A stretch of 7,407 nucleotides of DNA from JBHEPS01 sp046261635 (GCA_046261635.1 JBHEOL010000138.1:1-7407); one strand, 5' to 3'. Positions 1 to 6,824 are shown, numbered from the stretch's first letter. Translations and numbers: made by a program. The notes: a model not told the origin generated them from the letters alone.

Positions 1-313
1 GCCCTTTGCCGAGCCCCCGCGGGCCCGCGACGACGGTTCCGCCGAGGGCGCGGCATTTCTCGAGACTGGCGTCGAGGCTCTCGATCATCACGTAGAGGAG
101 CCACTGCGGCGGGAGGGCGGCGTTTTCTCCTCGTGCCCAGCAGATTCCCCCTCCCGGCTCCTCGTTCGTTCTGACCATCATGTAGTCGGAGTAGACCCCC
201 ATGTCGACGGCCTGGGAGCGCCACCCGACGACGCCGCTGTAGAAATCGCGGACCTCGTCCGCCTCGGGGACGGTGAGGTCATGCCAGACGATTTTTCCGA
301 GATCTTCGCTCAT
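1..313 (-). CDS. VOC (glyoxalase/bleomycin-resistance fold) protein, C-terminus cut by window edge
   Basis: The minus-strand reading frame opens with ATG at 313-311 and stays open for 104 codons to the window edge, so the C-terminus is missing. The N-terminus MSEDLGKIVWHDLTV is the first strand of a vicinal-oxygen-chelate domain; His11 sits where this superfamily usually places its first metal ligand. It is followed by the typical helix (residues about 17-27, ending DFYSGVVGW) and a second motif (residues about 72-93) with the 'hinge' strand-helix pattern LYVMIESLDASLEKCRALGG. The start is supported by a GGAGGGAG ribosome binding site at 321-328, seven bases before the ATG. VOC proteins include glyoxalases, dioxygenases and antibiotic-binding proteins; the substrate cannot be read from this sequence. 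The gene is divergent from the Spy-like gene with 84 nt between starts, so the two may share a control region. Confidence 0.82.
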   Translation of the reverse strand, partial: MSEDLGKIVWHDLTVPEADEVRDFYSGVVGWRSQAVDMGVYSDYMMVRTNEEPGGGICWARGENAALPPQWLLYVMIESLDASLEKCRALGGTVVAGPRGLGKG

Positions 314-341
314 CTCTGGGCTCCCTCCGGCTTCTGCGTAA

Positions 342-353
342 ACGGCCGGCCGT
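342..353. promoter_or_regulatory. 12-bp perfect palindrome in a divergent intergenic region
   Basis: ACGGCCGGCCGT reads the same on both strands and lies between the divergent VOC and Spy-like genes, about 29 nt outside the VOC start and 45 nt before the Spy-like start. This is a position where an operator could affect both genes. Short G/C palindromes arise easily by chance in DNA of this composition, and I see no convincing -35/-10 pair around it, so a regulatory role is only a possibility. Confidence 0.2.
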
Positions 354-397
354 GCCGGGCGTCCAATGGTGCGAGGTTCATCATGGAGGAAACGACG

Positions 398-916
398 ATG
401 AAGGTGAAATCGACGATATTGATGGTGGCAATTCTGGTGATTGTCTCGGCCAGCGGGGTGTTCGCGCAGCAGGGGCCGTTCAATTGCGGTGAGCGGGTCG
501 TCCGCTTCCTCGGGTTGAGCGAAGCGCAGCTCGCGCAGTGGACGGCGATCCACGAAGAGATGCAGGCGAAGCTCGAGCCGATCCGGGATCAGCGCAGACT
601 GAACCGCACCGAGCTTCAGGGCGAGCTCCAGGCGGTCGTTCCGAACGCGCTCAAGATCGGCGAGCTGGTCATCGCGAATCACGGTCTGGGCCTTGAGGCC
701 ACGGGCGTCCGCGAAGAGACGCACGCGCGGATCATGGCGATGCTCACCCCCGAGCAGCAGGAGAAGTTCCAGCAGATGATTCAGCGCCAGCGCGGACGGC
801 GGGGCGGTCTCGGTGATGGGGCCGGCTTCGGCGGTGACTGCCTCGGCGACGGATCCGGAATCGGCACGGGAACCGGCAATCAGCAGGGCAGGCGCCCCGG
901 TTCCGGCAGGCCGTAA
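398..916 (+). CDS. Exported Spy/CpxP-like LTxxQ-motif protein with Gly/Arg-rich tail
   Basis: A 172-residue exported protein. Residues 1-23 form a signal peptide (MKVK, hydrophobic core, VFA cleavage site before Gln24). The mature part is a mostly helical, charged domain with two LTxxQ-like motifs, LSEAQ at 40-44 and LTPEQ at 116-120, spaced as in the Spy/CpxP family of periplasmic chaperones and metal/stress sensors. From about residue 133 the helices give way to a low-complexity Gly/Arg tail. The start at 398 is chosen because GGAGG at 385-389 lies eight bases before it and the signal peptide begins there; the frame is open further upstream (to an ATG at 281), but that stretch overlaps the divergent VOC gene and would bury the signal peptide. 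Cys30 and Cys148 are the only mature cysteines. Family known, client unknown; it probably binds unfolded proteins or metals in the periplasm. Confidence 0.8.
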   Translation: MKVKSTILMVAILVIVSASGVFAQQGPFNCGERVVRFLGLSEAQLAQWTAIHEEMQAKLEPIRDQRRLNRTELQGELQAVVPNALKIGELVIANHGLGLEATGVREETHARIMAMLTPEQQEKFQQMIQRQRGRRGGLGDGAGFGGDCLGDGSGIGTGTGNQQGRRPGSGRP

Positions 917-942
917 CCCTCGGCGGTACGTTCCACGAGTTC

Positions 943-969
943 GTTTCCACCCCGGCACGGGGTGGAAAC
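943..969. terminator. Perfect 11-bp-stem hairpin between the Spy-like and esterase genes
   Basis: GTTTCCACCCC (943-953) and GGGGTGGAAAC (959-969) are exact reverse complements around a five-base loop. The hairpin begins 27 nt after the stop of the Spy-like gene and ends about 38 nt before the ribosome binding site of the esterase. No T-tract follows on either strand, so it is not a textbook intrinsic terminator. It could be a U-less or partial terminator, an RNA-stability or processing element that sets different levels for the two genes, or a palindromic protein-binding site. The structure is certain from sequence; the role is inferred. Confidence 0.5.
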
Positions 970-1018
970 ATCAGGACCGGCGCATCATCGTAGAGTCCCT
1001 TCGCAACGGAGGTGCTCG

Positions 1019-2185
1019 ATGAAGCGCTGGTCCTTTGTTCTCGTTCTGCTGCTCGCGGTTCCCCTTCTCGCACAGACCCCCGGGGACGTCGCAACCCGCG
1101 TGACGATCAATTCGAAGATTCTCGGCGAAGAGCGCACGATGTGGCTCCGTCTCCCCGACGGATACGGGCGGACCGAAGCGCGCTATCCGACGCTCTACCT
1201 GACCGACGGTGACGCGCAGATGCTGCACACGGTTTCGACCGTTGCTTTTCTCGAGCGGCAGGGGAGGATCCCCGCGATGATCGTCGTCGGGGTGAACAAC
1301 ACCGACCGCACGCGGGATCTGACTCCCTCGGCAGCCCCGATGCAGAGACCCGATGGAACCCGTGTCGATCTGCCGAACGCGGGTGGGGCGGGCAACTTCC
1401 TCTCGTTCTTCGAGAATGAGCTCATCCCGTGGGTCGAGTCGAACTACCGCACGCAGCCGTTCCGTATCTTCTTCGGACATTCCTTCGGCGGCCTGTTTGC
1501 CGTGAATGCCCTCGCGACGAAGCCGGATCTTTTTCACGGTGTCATCGCCGCGAGCCCGTCGCTCCAGTGGGACGGAGATCTCGCGATCAGGAAAACGGCC
1601 GGACTCTTCGAGAGCCGGAAATCGCTCCCGGTCACCGTGCACGTCACGGCCGGCCGCGAAGCCGACAACCTCGTCTCGAGCGTGAAGCGATTCGAAACTC
1701 TCGCTCGCAGGAAGGCCCCGAAGGACTTCAGGATCTCGACCGCCTATCACGACGACGAGGACCACGGTTCGATCACACTCCGGACGCTCTACGACGGGTT
1801 GCGGAGCATCTTCGCGGACTGGCAGCCGCCGAGGGACGAAAACGGACAGATGCGAGTCTCTCTCCGGCAGATCCTGGATCACTACTCGGCGCTTTCAGGC
1901 CGTCTCGGATACTCCATCCTCCCGCCGGAGGCGATCGTGAACCAGATCGGCTACCAGTATCTGGCCGCCGAGCGGTTCGACGAGGCGATCGGAGCCTTCC
2001 GGATGAATCTCGAGAATTATCCGGAATCGGCGAATGTGTACGACTCGCTCGGCGAGGCCCATGAGCGGCGGGGCGAGCTGGACGCGGCCCGGAAACTTTA
2101 CGCGCTCGCCGTGGAAAAGAGCGAGGGAAAGAACGACCCGAACGAGGCGGCGTTCCGCGCGAACCTCGGGAGGGTTTCGAAATAG
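1019..2185 (+). CDS. Exported alpha/beta-hydrolase (esterase D/Fes-like) with C-terminal TPRs
   Basis: A 388-residue protein with a signal peptide at 1-18 (cleavage LLA before Gln19), so it acts in the periplasm or outside. Residues about 25-270 match the putative-esterase fold (PF00756-type, the group of enterochelin/siderophore esterases and S-formylglutathione hydrolases): RTMWLRLPDGY strand near 39-49, YPTLYLTDGD near 56-65, nucleophile elbow GHSFGG at 153-158 with Ser155, and DHGS at 248-251 giving a likely catalytic His249; the acid is probably Glu214 or Asp216. Residues about 305-370 carry two TPR-like helical pairs (FDEAIGAFRMNLENYP; GELDAARKLYALAVEK). Start: GGAGGT at 1008-1013, five bases before ATG, and the signal peptide begins here; the frame remains open a little upstream. 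The stop TAG is the first copy in the 9-bp repeat array. It follows the Spy-like gene by 102 nt. Substrate unknown; siderophore ester, acetyl-ester and peptide substrates are all possible. Confidence 0.85.
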   Translation: MKRWSFVLVLLLAVPLLAQTPGDVATRVTINSKILGEERTMWLRLPDGYGRTEARYPTLYLTDGDAQMLHTVSTVAFLERQGRIPAMIVVGVNNTDRTRDLTPSAAPMQRPDGTRVDLPNAGGAGNFLSFFENELIPWVESNYRTQPFRIFFGHSFGGLFAVNALATKPDLFHGVIAASPSLQWDGDLAIRKTAGLFESRKSLPVTVHVTAGREADNLVSSVKRFETLARRKAPKDFRISTAYHDDEDHGSITLRTLYDGLRSIFADWQPPRDENGQMRVSLRQILDHYSALSGRLGYSILPPEAIVNQIGYQYLAAERFDEAIGAFRMNLENYPESANVYDSLGEAHERRGELDAARKLYALAVEKSEGKNDPNEAAFRANLGRVSK

Positions 2186-2322
2186 GACGAATAGGACGAA
2201 TAGGACAGATAGGACGAATAGGTAGGACGGGCGGAGCCACCAGCCTTTGCCGATAGCCGCAACCCTGCCCGTCGTCCGTCCTATTTGTCCTAATTGTCCT
2301 ATTCGTCCTGTTTGTCCTATTC
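2181..2322. repeat. Inverted array of 9-bp TAGGAC units between convergent genes (likely bidirectional terminator)
   Basis: The left arm holds four 9-bp units of consensus AATAGGAC(G/A) at 2181-2216 plus a partial fifth; the right arm holds five units of the reverse complement at 2277-2321. Inside are GACGGGC (2226-2232) and its exact complement GCCCGTC (2267-2273), closing a 34-nt central segment. Aligned unit by unit, the first four units and the six bases of the fifth pair along 42 positions with one true mismatch (2209 with 2293) and four G-U pairs in plus-strand RNA. The array supplies the TAG stops of both the esterase (2183-2185) and the RND pump (2319-2317). As it fills the whole gap between converging genes, a bidirectional termination or insulation role is likely. 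It could also be a dispersed mobile repeat. Confidence 0.8.
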
Positions 2323-5300
2323 GTACGCTGGCGCTTCCGCTCGGGCGCGAGCTGCGCGCACTCTCTCGCGGATGCGCTCCATCCCCTCGGTCGCGCTCAG
2401 ATAAGCGACCGGAATGAGGGCCAGGGTGACGAGTGTGGAAGCGGTGAGGCCGCCGATGACGACTCTGGCAAACGATGCCTGGATCTCGGCTCCGGGCCCG
2501 ATGCCGAGAGCGAGCGGGAGGAGGGCGAGGACCGTGGTGGACGTGGTCATCAGGATCGGGCGGAGCCTGAGCCTGCCCGCTTCGATGACCGCCTCGGCCG
2601 GGCTCAGGCCGTGTTCGCGGCGGAGGAGATTGATCGCGTCGACGAGTACGATCGCGTTGTTGACGACGATCCCGACGAGCATGATCAGACCCATCACGCT
2701 CTGCAGATTGAGAGTCGTGCCGGTCAGCAGGAGAGTCGGAATGACACCGATGAGCGCCATCGGGACGGCGAGCATGACGATGAGCGGATCGAGGAACCTC
2801 TCGAACTGCCCGGCCAGGAGCATGTAGACGAGCATGAGCGCCATGAGGATGGCGATGACGAAATCGCGGCGGGCCTGCTGCTGCTCTTCGTATTCGCCGC
2901 CGAACAGGAGGGTCGTCTCGGCGGGAAGCTCCACGTCGGCGAGCGACGCCTGAATCCGCTCGACGGCGTCTCCGAGCGCAACTCCGCTGTCGAGCGTGGC
3001 CGAAATGTAGGTCACGCGCTGGCCGTCCACCCTGGTGATGGCGATCGGTCCTCGACCTGGTCGTCGCTCGACGACGGCAGAGAGTGGAACGACCTCGCCG
3101 CCCGGCGCCCGGAGCGAGATGTTGCTCAGATCGTCGGCCGTGAGGCGGTCCTGGGGAGCGAGCCGGACGACGATGGGGAACTCGTCTCCTCCTTCGCGAA
3201 AGTTGCCGGCCCGGAGTCCGCCGACGTTGGCCTGGAGCGTCCGGGCCACCTCGCGCACCGACAGGCCGAGGGCAGAGAGGCGCTCGCGATCGATGACGAG
3301 ATTCTCCTCGGGCTGCCCCTCGCGGCGGCTGATGCGAACTCCGGACACGCCGGGGACGGCTTCCATCCGCTGACGGATGTCGGCGGCGATCCGATCCGCC
3401 CGGTCGAGATCCCAGTCGCGAAGCTGCAGTTCCACCGCATCCTCGCCGCCGCTCGAGCTGAAGATGCGGCGAAGAATCCAGAGGCCCGGCTGCGCGTCCA
3501 CCCGGATCTCGGCTCCCGGAAGGGATCCTTCCAGCTCGGCGCGGAGGCGGTCGGCGAGCTCGGTGCCCGAGACCGAGCGCCTGCCACGCGGTGTGAGCTT
3601 GAGCTCCACCTCCGCATTCGATCCTCGCACCTCGGTCGACACGAGCTCGACTTCGTCGGGGGTGACGAGCTGCCTCACCCGTGACTCGAGCTCCTCCACG
3701 TACGCGCGGACGACGGCGATGTTCGTCCCCTGCGCCATATCGATGTCGATGTCGATCTCGTCCGCCTCCGTCTGAGGCGCCAGCTCGATGGGAATGAGCG
3801 GCCAGAGGAAGAGGACCGCGACCAGCAGGCCGCCCGTGATGGCGAAGACGCGGAGGCGGTGCCCGATGATTCCTCGGAGCCTCGCGGCGTATCCGCGCTC
3901 GACGCGCCCCATGAATCCCTTCGCCTTTTCTCCGTCATCCGAGCGAAGCTTGAGGAACCGAGCTGCGAGCATCGGAACCAGCGTCAGGGCGACGAAGAGG
4001 GAGCAGGCGAGCGAGAAGACGACGACCAATGCGAGCGCCTGAAACATGGCGCCGGAGACGCTGCGCGTGAAGACGACGGGGAGGAAGATCACGCACGTCG
4101 TCAGGGTGGAGGCGATGATCGCGCCGGCGACGTCGCGGGTTCCGGACGCGGCCGCCTGGTGCTGAGGAGCGTCTTCCTCCTCGCGCTTCCGGACGATGCT
4201 CTCGAGAACGACGATCGAGTTGTCGACGATCAAACCGACCCCGAGAGCGAGGCCTCCGAACGTCATCTGGTTCAGGGTGAGCCCTCCAAAATAGAGGAGC
4301 CCGAACGTCGAGATGACCGAGATCGGGATCGCGAGCGCGATGATCCCGGTGCTCGAGCCGTTCCGGAGGAAAAGGTAGAGGACGAGGATGGCGAGTAAGG
4401 AGCCCCAGACCGCGGAGTTCTTGACGCTGTCGATCGACTGGCGGATGAAGTCGCTCTGATCCGCAAACACGGTCAGATAGAGGTCGTCCCGGTCGGTGTT
4501 GATCCTCTCGATCTCGGCGCGCACCAGGTCCGCGACCTCGACTGTATTCGCGCCGCTCTGCTTGAGGATGCCGAGGCTGACCGAGGGAGAGCCGTTAATC
4601 TCGACGAGATAGCGGAGGTCCTCGTGACTGTCGCGAATGACCGCCACGTCCTGAAGCCGGACGGGGCGGCCGTTGACGTTCGTGATGACCGTGCGGGCGA
4701 TCTCCTCGACCGACTGATACTCGCCGGCTGTTCTGACGTAGAGGTCGGCCATGCCGCGCTTCACGTTGCCGCCCGGCAGAGTGACGTTTTCCTGGGAGAC
4801 GGCCTGCTGCACGTCGAGCGCGGTGAGGCCCGTGGCCTTGAGGCGATCCCGATCGAGCTCGATGCGGATCTCGCGATACACCCCGCCCCGGACGTTGATC
4901 GCACCTACGCCGGGGATCTGCTCGAAGCGGCGGGCGATGTCGTCCTCGAGGACTTGCGTGAGCTCGTCGAGCGGCATCGTGGACGTCGCCCCGATGCTGA
5001 CGACCTCGATGCGATCGAGATCGAGCTTCAGAACCTCCGGAGCGCCCGCTTCGACCGGCAGCTCGTCGCGCAACCGATCGAGAACGGCCCTCAGGTCGTT
5101 TGCGGCCTCGTCGATGTTCGTTCCGCGCCCGAACTCGAGCGTCACCCAGCTCATCCCTTCCTGCGAGCGCGAGCGCATCCGCTCGAGGTTCGGCAGGCCG
5201 GAGACCGCGTTCTCCACGCGATCGGTGATGATGCGCTCGATTTCCTCGGGTCCCACGTTCGGGTACTGCACGCGCACGGTCAGCTGCGAGAACTCGATGC

Positions 5301-5415
5301 TCGGCAGAAGATCGACGGGAAGACTTCTGAGCGAAACGACCCCGATGACGATCAGGATCAGAAAGAACATCGCCGTCGCGACGGGGCGGCGAATCGAGAC
5401 TCCCGTGATGCTCAT
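2317..5415 (-). CDS. RND-family efflux pump, inner-membrane permease (AcrB/HAE1-like)
   Basis: A full-length 1032-residue RND transporter, the proton-driven inner-membrane component of a tripartite export system. The N-terminus MSITGVSIRRPVATAMFF is the usual start of TM1 (about 10-28). Two large periplasmic porter domains follow TM1 (about 30-335) and TM7 (about 545-850). TM2-6 span about 337-486, TM7 about 520-543, and TM8-12 about 852-1005, which is the duplicated 6+6 arrangement. TM4 carries GVGLIVDNSIVVLES (392-406) with Asp398, and TM10 carries GIVVNNAIVLVD (915-926). The place of AcrB Asp408 is Asn399 and that of Lys940 is Asn919, so the proton relay differs from AcrB. The ribosome binding site GAGGAGG (5424-5430) overlaps the stop codon of the adaptor gene, 13 nt upstream, so the two are co-transcribed and probably translationally coupled. 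Substrate is not predictable; the sequence fits the drug/hydrophobe group better than the heavy-metal group. Confidence 0.95.
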   Translation of the reverse strand: MSITGVSIRRPVATAMFFLILIVIGVVSLRSLPVDLLPSIEFSQLTVRVQYPNVGPEEIERIITDRVENAVSGLPNLERMRSRSQEGMSWVTLEFGRGTNIDEAANDLRAVLDRLRDELPVEAGAPEVLKLDLDRIEVVSIGATSTMPLDELTQVLEDDIARRFEQIPGVGAINVRGGVYREIRIELDRDRLKATGLTALDVQQAVSQENVTLPGGNVKRGMADLYVRTAGEYQSVEEIARTVITNVNGRPVRLQDVAVIRDSHEDLRYLVEINGSPSVSLGILKQSGANTVEVADLVRAEIERINTDRDDLYLTVFADQSDFIRQSIDSVKNSAVWGSLLAILVLYLFLRNGSSTGIIALAIPISVISTFGLLYFGGLTLNQMTFGGLALGVGLIVDNSIVVLESIVRKREEEDAPQHQAAASGTRDVAGAIIASTLTTCVIFLPVVFTRSVSGAMFQALALVVVFSLACSLFVALTLVPMLAARFLKLRSDDGEKAKGFMGRVERGYAARLRGIIGHRLRVFAITGGLLVAVLFLWPLIPIELAPQTEADEIDIDIDMAQGTNIAVVRAYVEELESRVRQLVTPDEVELVSTEVRGSNAEVELKLTPRGRRSVSGTELADRLRAELEGSLPGAEIRVDAQPGLWILRRIFSSSGGEDAVELQLRDWDLDRADRIAADIRQRMEAVPGVSGVRISRREGQPEENLVIDRERLSALGLSVREVARTLQANVGGLRAGNFREGGDEFPIVVRLAPQDRLTADDLSNISLRAPGGEVVPLSAVVERRPGRGPIAITRVDGQRVTYISATLDSGVALGDAVERIQASLADVELPAETTLLFGGEYEEQQQARRDFVIAILMALMLVYMLLAGQFERFLDPLIVMLAVPMALIGVIPTLLLTGTTLNLQSVMGLIMLVGIVVNNAIVLVDAINLLRREHGLSPAEAVIEAGRLRLRPILMTTSTTVLALLPLALGIGPGAEIQASFARVVIGGLTASTLVTLALIPVAYLSATEGMERIRERVRAARARAEAPAYE

Positions 5416-5423
5416 CGGCTTCG

Positions 5424-5430
5424 CCTCCTC
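5424..5430 (-). promoter_or_regulatory. RBS of the RND pump overlapping the adaptor stop codon
   Basis: On the minus strand GAGGAGG lies eight bases before the ATG at 5415, and its first two bases are the last two of the adaptor's TGA (5431-5429). Ribosomes ending the adaptor therefore stop on top of the pump's binding site, which favours reinitiation and fixed stoichiometry. Confidence 0.75.
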
Positions 5431-6781
5431 ATTGCGTCGCGGTCGTGCCGCCGGTCAGAAACTCCTCGGACGTCCGGGGCTTTGCGCCCCGGGCTCTCGC
5501 GACCTGTTGCTGCTTTTCGAGAAACGCCTGAAGCAGGTTCTCCCGCTGGAGTCCCTGCAACTCGACGATCCGCTCCCATGTCACCGGCCGGATCCGAGCC
5601 ACACTCGCCTGGTCCCGCGCGATCAGATGCTGACCCGAGACCACGATCCATTCGCCGGGCTGCACTCCACGGACGCCCGCGAAACCGCGGCCTTCCGCCA
5701 GGACCTCGATCGCGCGGTGCTCGACCGCTCCCGGTTCGTCGGCCAGCTCGCCCGGCTCCCGCGGCGGCGCGTCAGCCGCCTTCATCGATGTCGCCACGAA
5801 GACTCCGGCCGCTCCGGTCCGCGGGTCTTCCCAGATCGCGCTCGCGGGGAGGAGCGTGGAGCGGTCACTCTCGCCGTAGAGAACGTCGACGGTCACGAAC
5901 ATGCCCGGCGTCAGTCGCCCGTCGGCGTTGTCGACGTCGATCTCGCCCGTCGTGGAAAAACTCCCGCTGTCGAGGAACGGTGAGATCCGCTTGAGCTCAC
6001 CGCGCAGCGGGGCGGCGAGAGCGGGAGTGGAGATCATCACCGGATCCCCTTCGCGAACGTGCTGAAGCATCGTCTGCGTGAGAGGAATCGCGACGACGAG
6101 GGAGGCGAGGTCGCCGAGCTGGAAGAGGATCGTGTCGGGCCGGGCGATCATTCCCACCTCGGCGTTGCGCTGGCCCACCCTGCCGGCCACCGGAGCGCGA
6201 ATCACCGTTCTCGACAGTGCCGAGCGCCGCTCGCCCTCTTCGGCCCGCGCCTGGTCGATCCGCGCCGCCGCCTGGCGCGCGCTCGCGTTCGCTGCCGTGA
6301 GCTGCGCCTCGAGCGACTCGAGCTCCTGCTCGCTGAGCAGCTGCTCAGCCGCCAGCTTGCGCGCCCGCGCAACCCGCGTCTCGAGATCACCAGCCCGGGC
6401 ACGCGATTCCGCCGCCGACGCTTCCGCCAGACGGACGTTCGCCTCCGCCTGCCTGAGCTGATCGCGCAGTCCCGACTCATCGAGCCGGACCAGCGGCTGG
6501 CCGCGCTGCACCTGGACACCGCTCCGGACGAAGACCTCGACGACCGGCGCGGAGATCTCCGCCCGAACCGCGACCTGGTTCTCCGCGCGAACGGTCCCAC
6601 TCACGCGCTCGCTCAGAGGAAGCGCTCCCTCGCGGGCCTGAACAGCCTCGACCGCTGGTGCGCGATCCGTCGAGCGGGCCCCGGACGGCTCGCCCTCGGC
6701 GCCTCCGCATGCGATGAAAAGAGCCGACGACAGCAGCGCCGCGGCCTGGAAAGTTCTGAAGCGAAGGTTTTTCGAAGTCAT
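5429..6781 (-). CDS. Efflux adaptor lipoprotein (HlyD/AcrA-type membrane fusion protein)
   Basis: A 450-residue periplasmic adaptor that links the RND pump to an outer-membrane channel. Residues 1-24 form a lipoprotein signal (basic n-region, hydrophobic core, LFIAC) with Cys25 as the likely lipidated residue; the -3 residue is Phe, slightly off the usual lipobox. In order come a first lipoyl half-motif (about 70-101, AVRAEISAPVVEVFVRSGVQV then GQPLVRLD), a helical hairpin (about 104-190) rich in Ala/Glu/Arg, the second lipoyl half (RTVIRAPVAGRVGQRNAEVGMI, 191-212), a beta-barrel domain (about 225-305, containing GRLTPGMFVTVDV) and a membrane-proximal domain (about 308-398), ending in a charged C-terminal helix. 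The ATG at 6781 gives the cleanest signal peptide but has only a distant GAGG; an in-frame GTG at 6811 with AGAGG eight bases upstream would add ten residues. It is the first gene of the operon with the RND pump. No outer-membrane partner gene is present. Confidence 0.92.
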   Translation of the reverse strand: MTSKNLRFRTFQAAALLSSALFIACGGAEGEPSGARSTDRAPAVEAVQAREGALPLSERVSGTVRAENQVAVRAEISAPVVEVFVRSGVQVQRGQPLVRLDESGLRDQLRQAEANVRLAEASAAESRARAGDLETRVARARKLAAEQLLSEQELESLEAQLTAANASARQAAARIDQARAEEGERRSALSRTVIRAPVAGRVGQRNAEVGMIARPDTILFQLGDLASLVVAIPLTQTMLQHVREGDPVMISTPALAAPLRGELKRISPFLDSGSFSTTGEIDVDNADGRLTPGMFVTVDVLYGESDRSTLLPASAIWEDPRTGAAGVFVATSMKAADAPPREPGELADEPGAVEHRAIEVLAEGRGFAGVRGVQPGEWIVVSGQHLIARDQASVARIRPVTWERIVELQGLQRENLLQAFLEKQQQVARARGAKPRTSEEFLTGGTTATQ

Positions 6782-6819
6782 GGTTGTCCGGGCCGCCTCG
6801 GGTTCATTCACACTGCGAG

Positions 6820-6824
6820 CCTCT
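6820..6824 (-). promoter_or_regulatory. Possible RBS for an alternative GTG start of the adaptor
   Basis: AGAGG on the minus strand lies eight bases before GTG at 6811-6809, which is in frame with the adaptor and ten codons upstream of the ATG at 6781. The ATG itself has a poorly spaced GAGG about 14 bases away, so on ribosome-binding evidence the GTG is the stronger start; on signal-peptide shape the ATG is better. Confidence 0.35.

Noticed and set aside
971..1882. A 303-codon minus-strand open frame opposite the esterase
   Set aside because: The esterase on the other strand has a signal peptide, GHSFGG motif and good ribosome binding site; the antisense frame has none of these.
2034..2240. 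Small proteins made of NRT or PIR tripeptide repeats across the array
   Set aside because: These are only the other reading frames of the 9-bp units; the frames overlap the esterase 3' end and have no ribosome binding site of their own.
2181..2322. CRISPR array
   Set aside because: Units are 9 bp with no spacers of regular length, the arms are inverted relative to each other, and no cas gene is nearby.
2611..3684. A 357-codon plus-strand open frame inside the RND gene
   Set aside because: Charged low-complexity translation and complete overlap with the conserved C-terminal half of the pump mark it as a shadow.
4624..5994. A 456-codon open frame on the plus strand, antisense to the adaptor and the pump
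   Set aside because: It is rich in Arg/Asp/His/Pro with no recognisable domain, spans two well-supported genes on the other strand, and is the expected by-product of G/C-ending codons.
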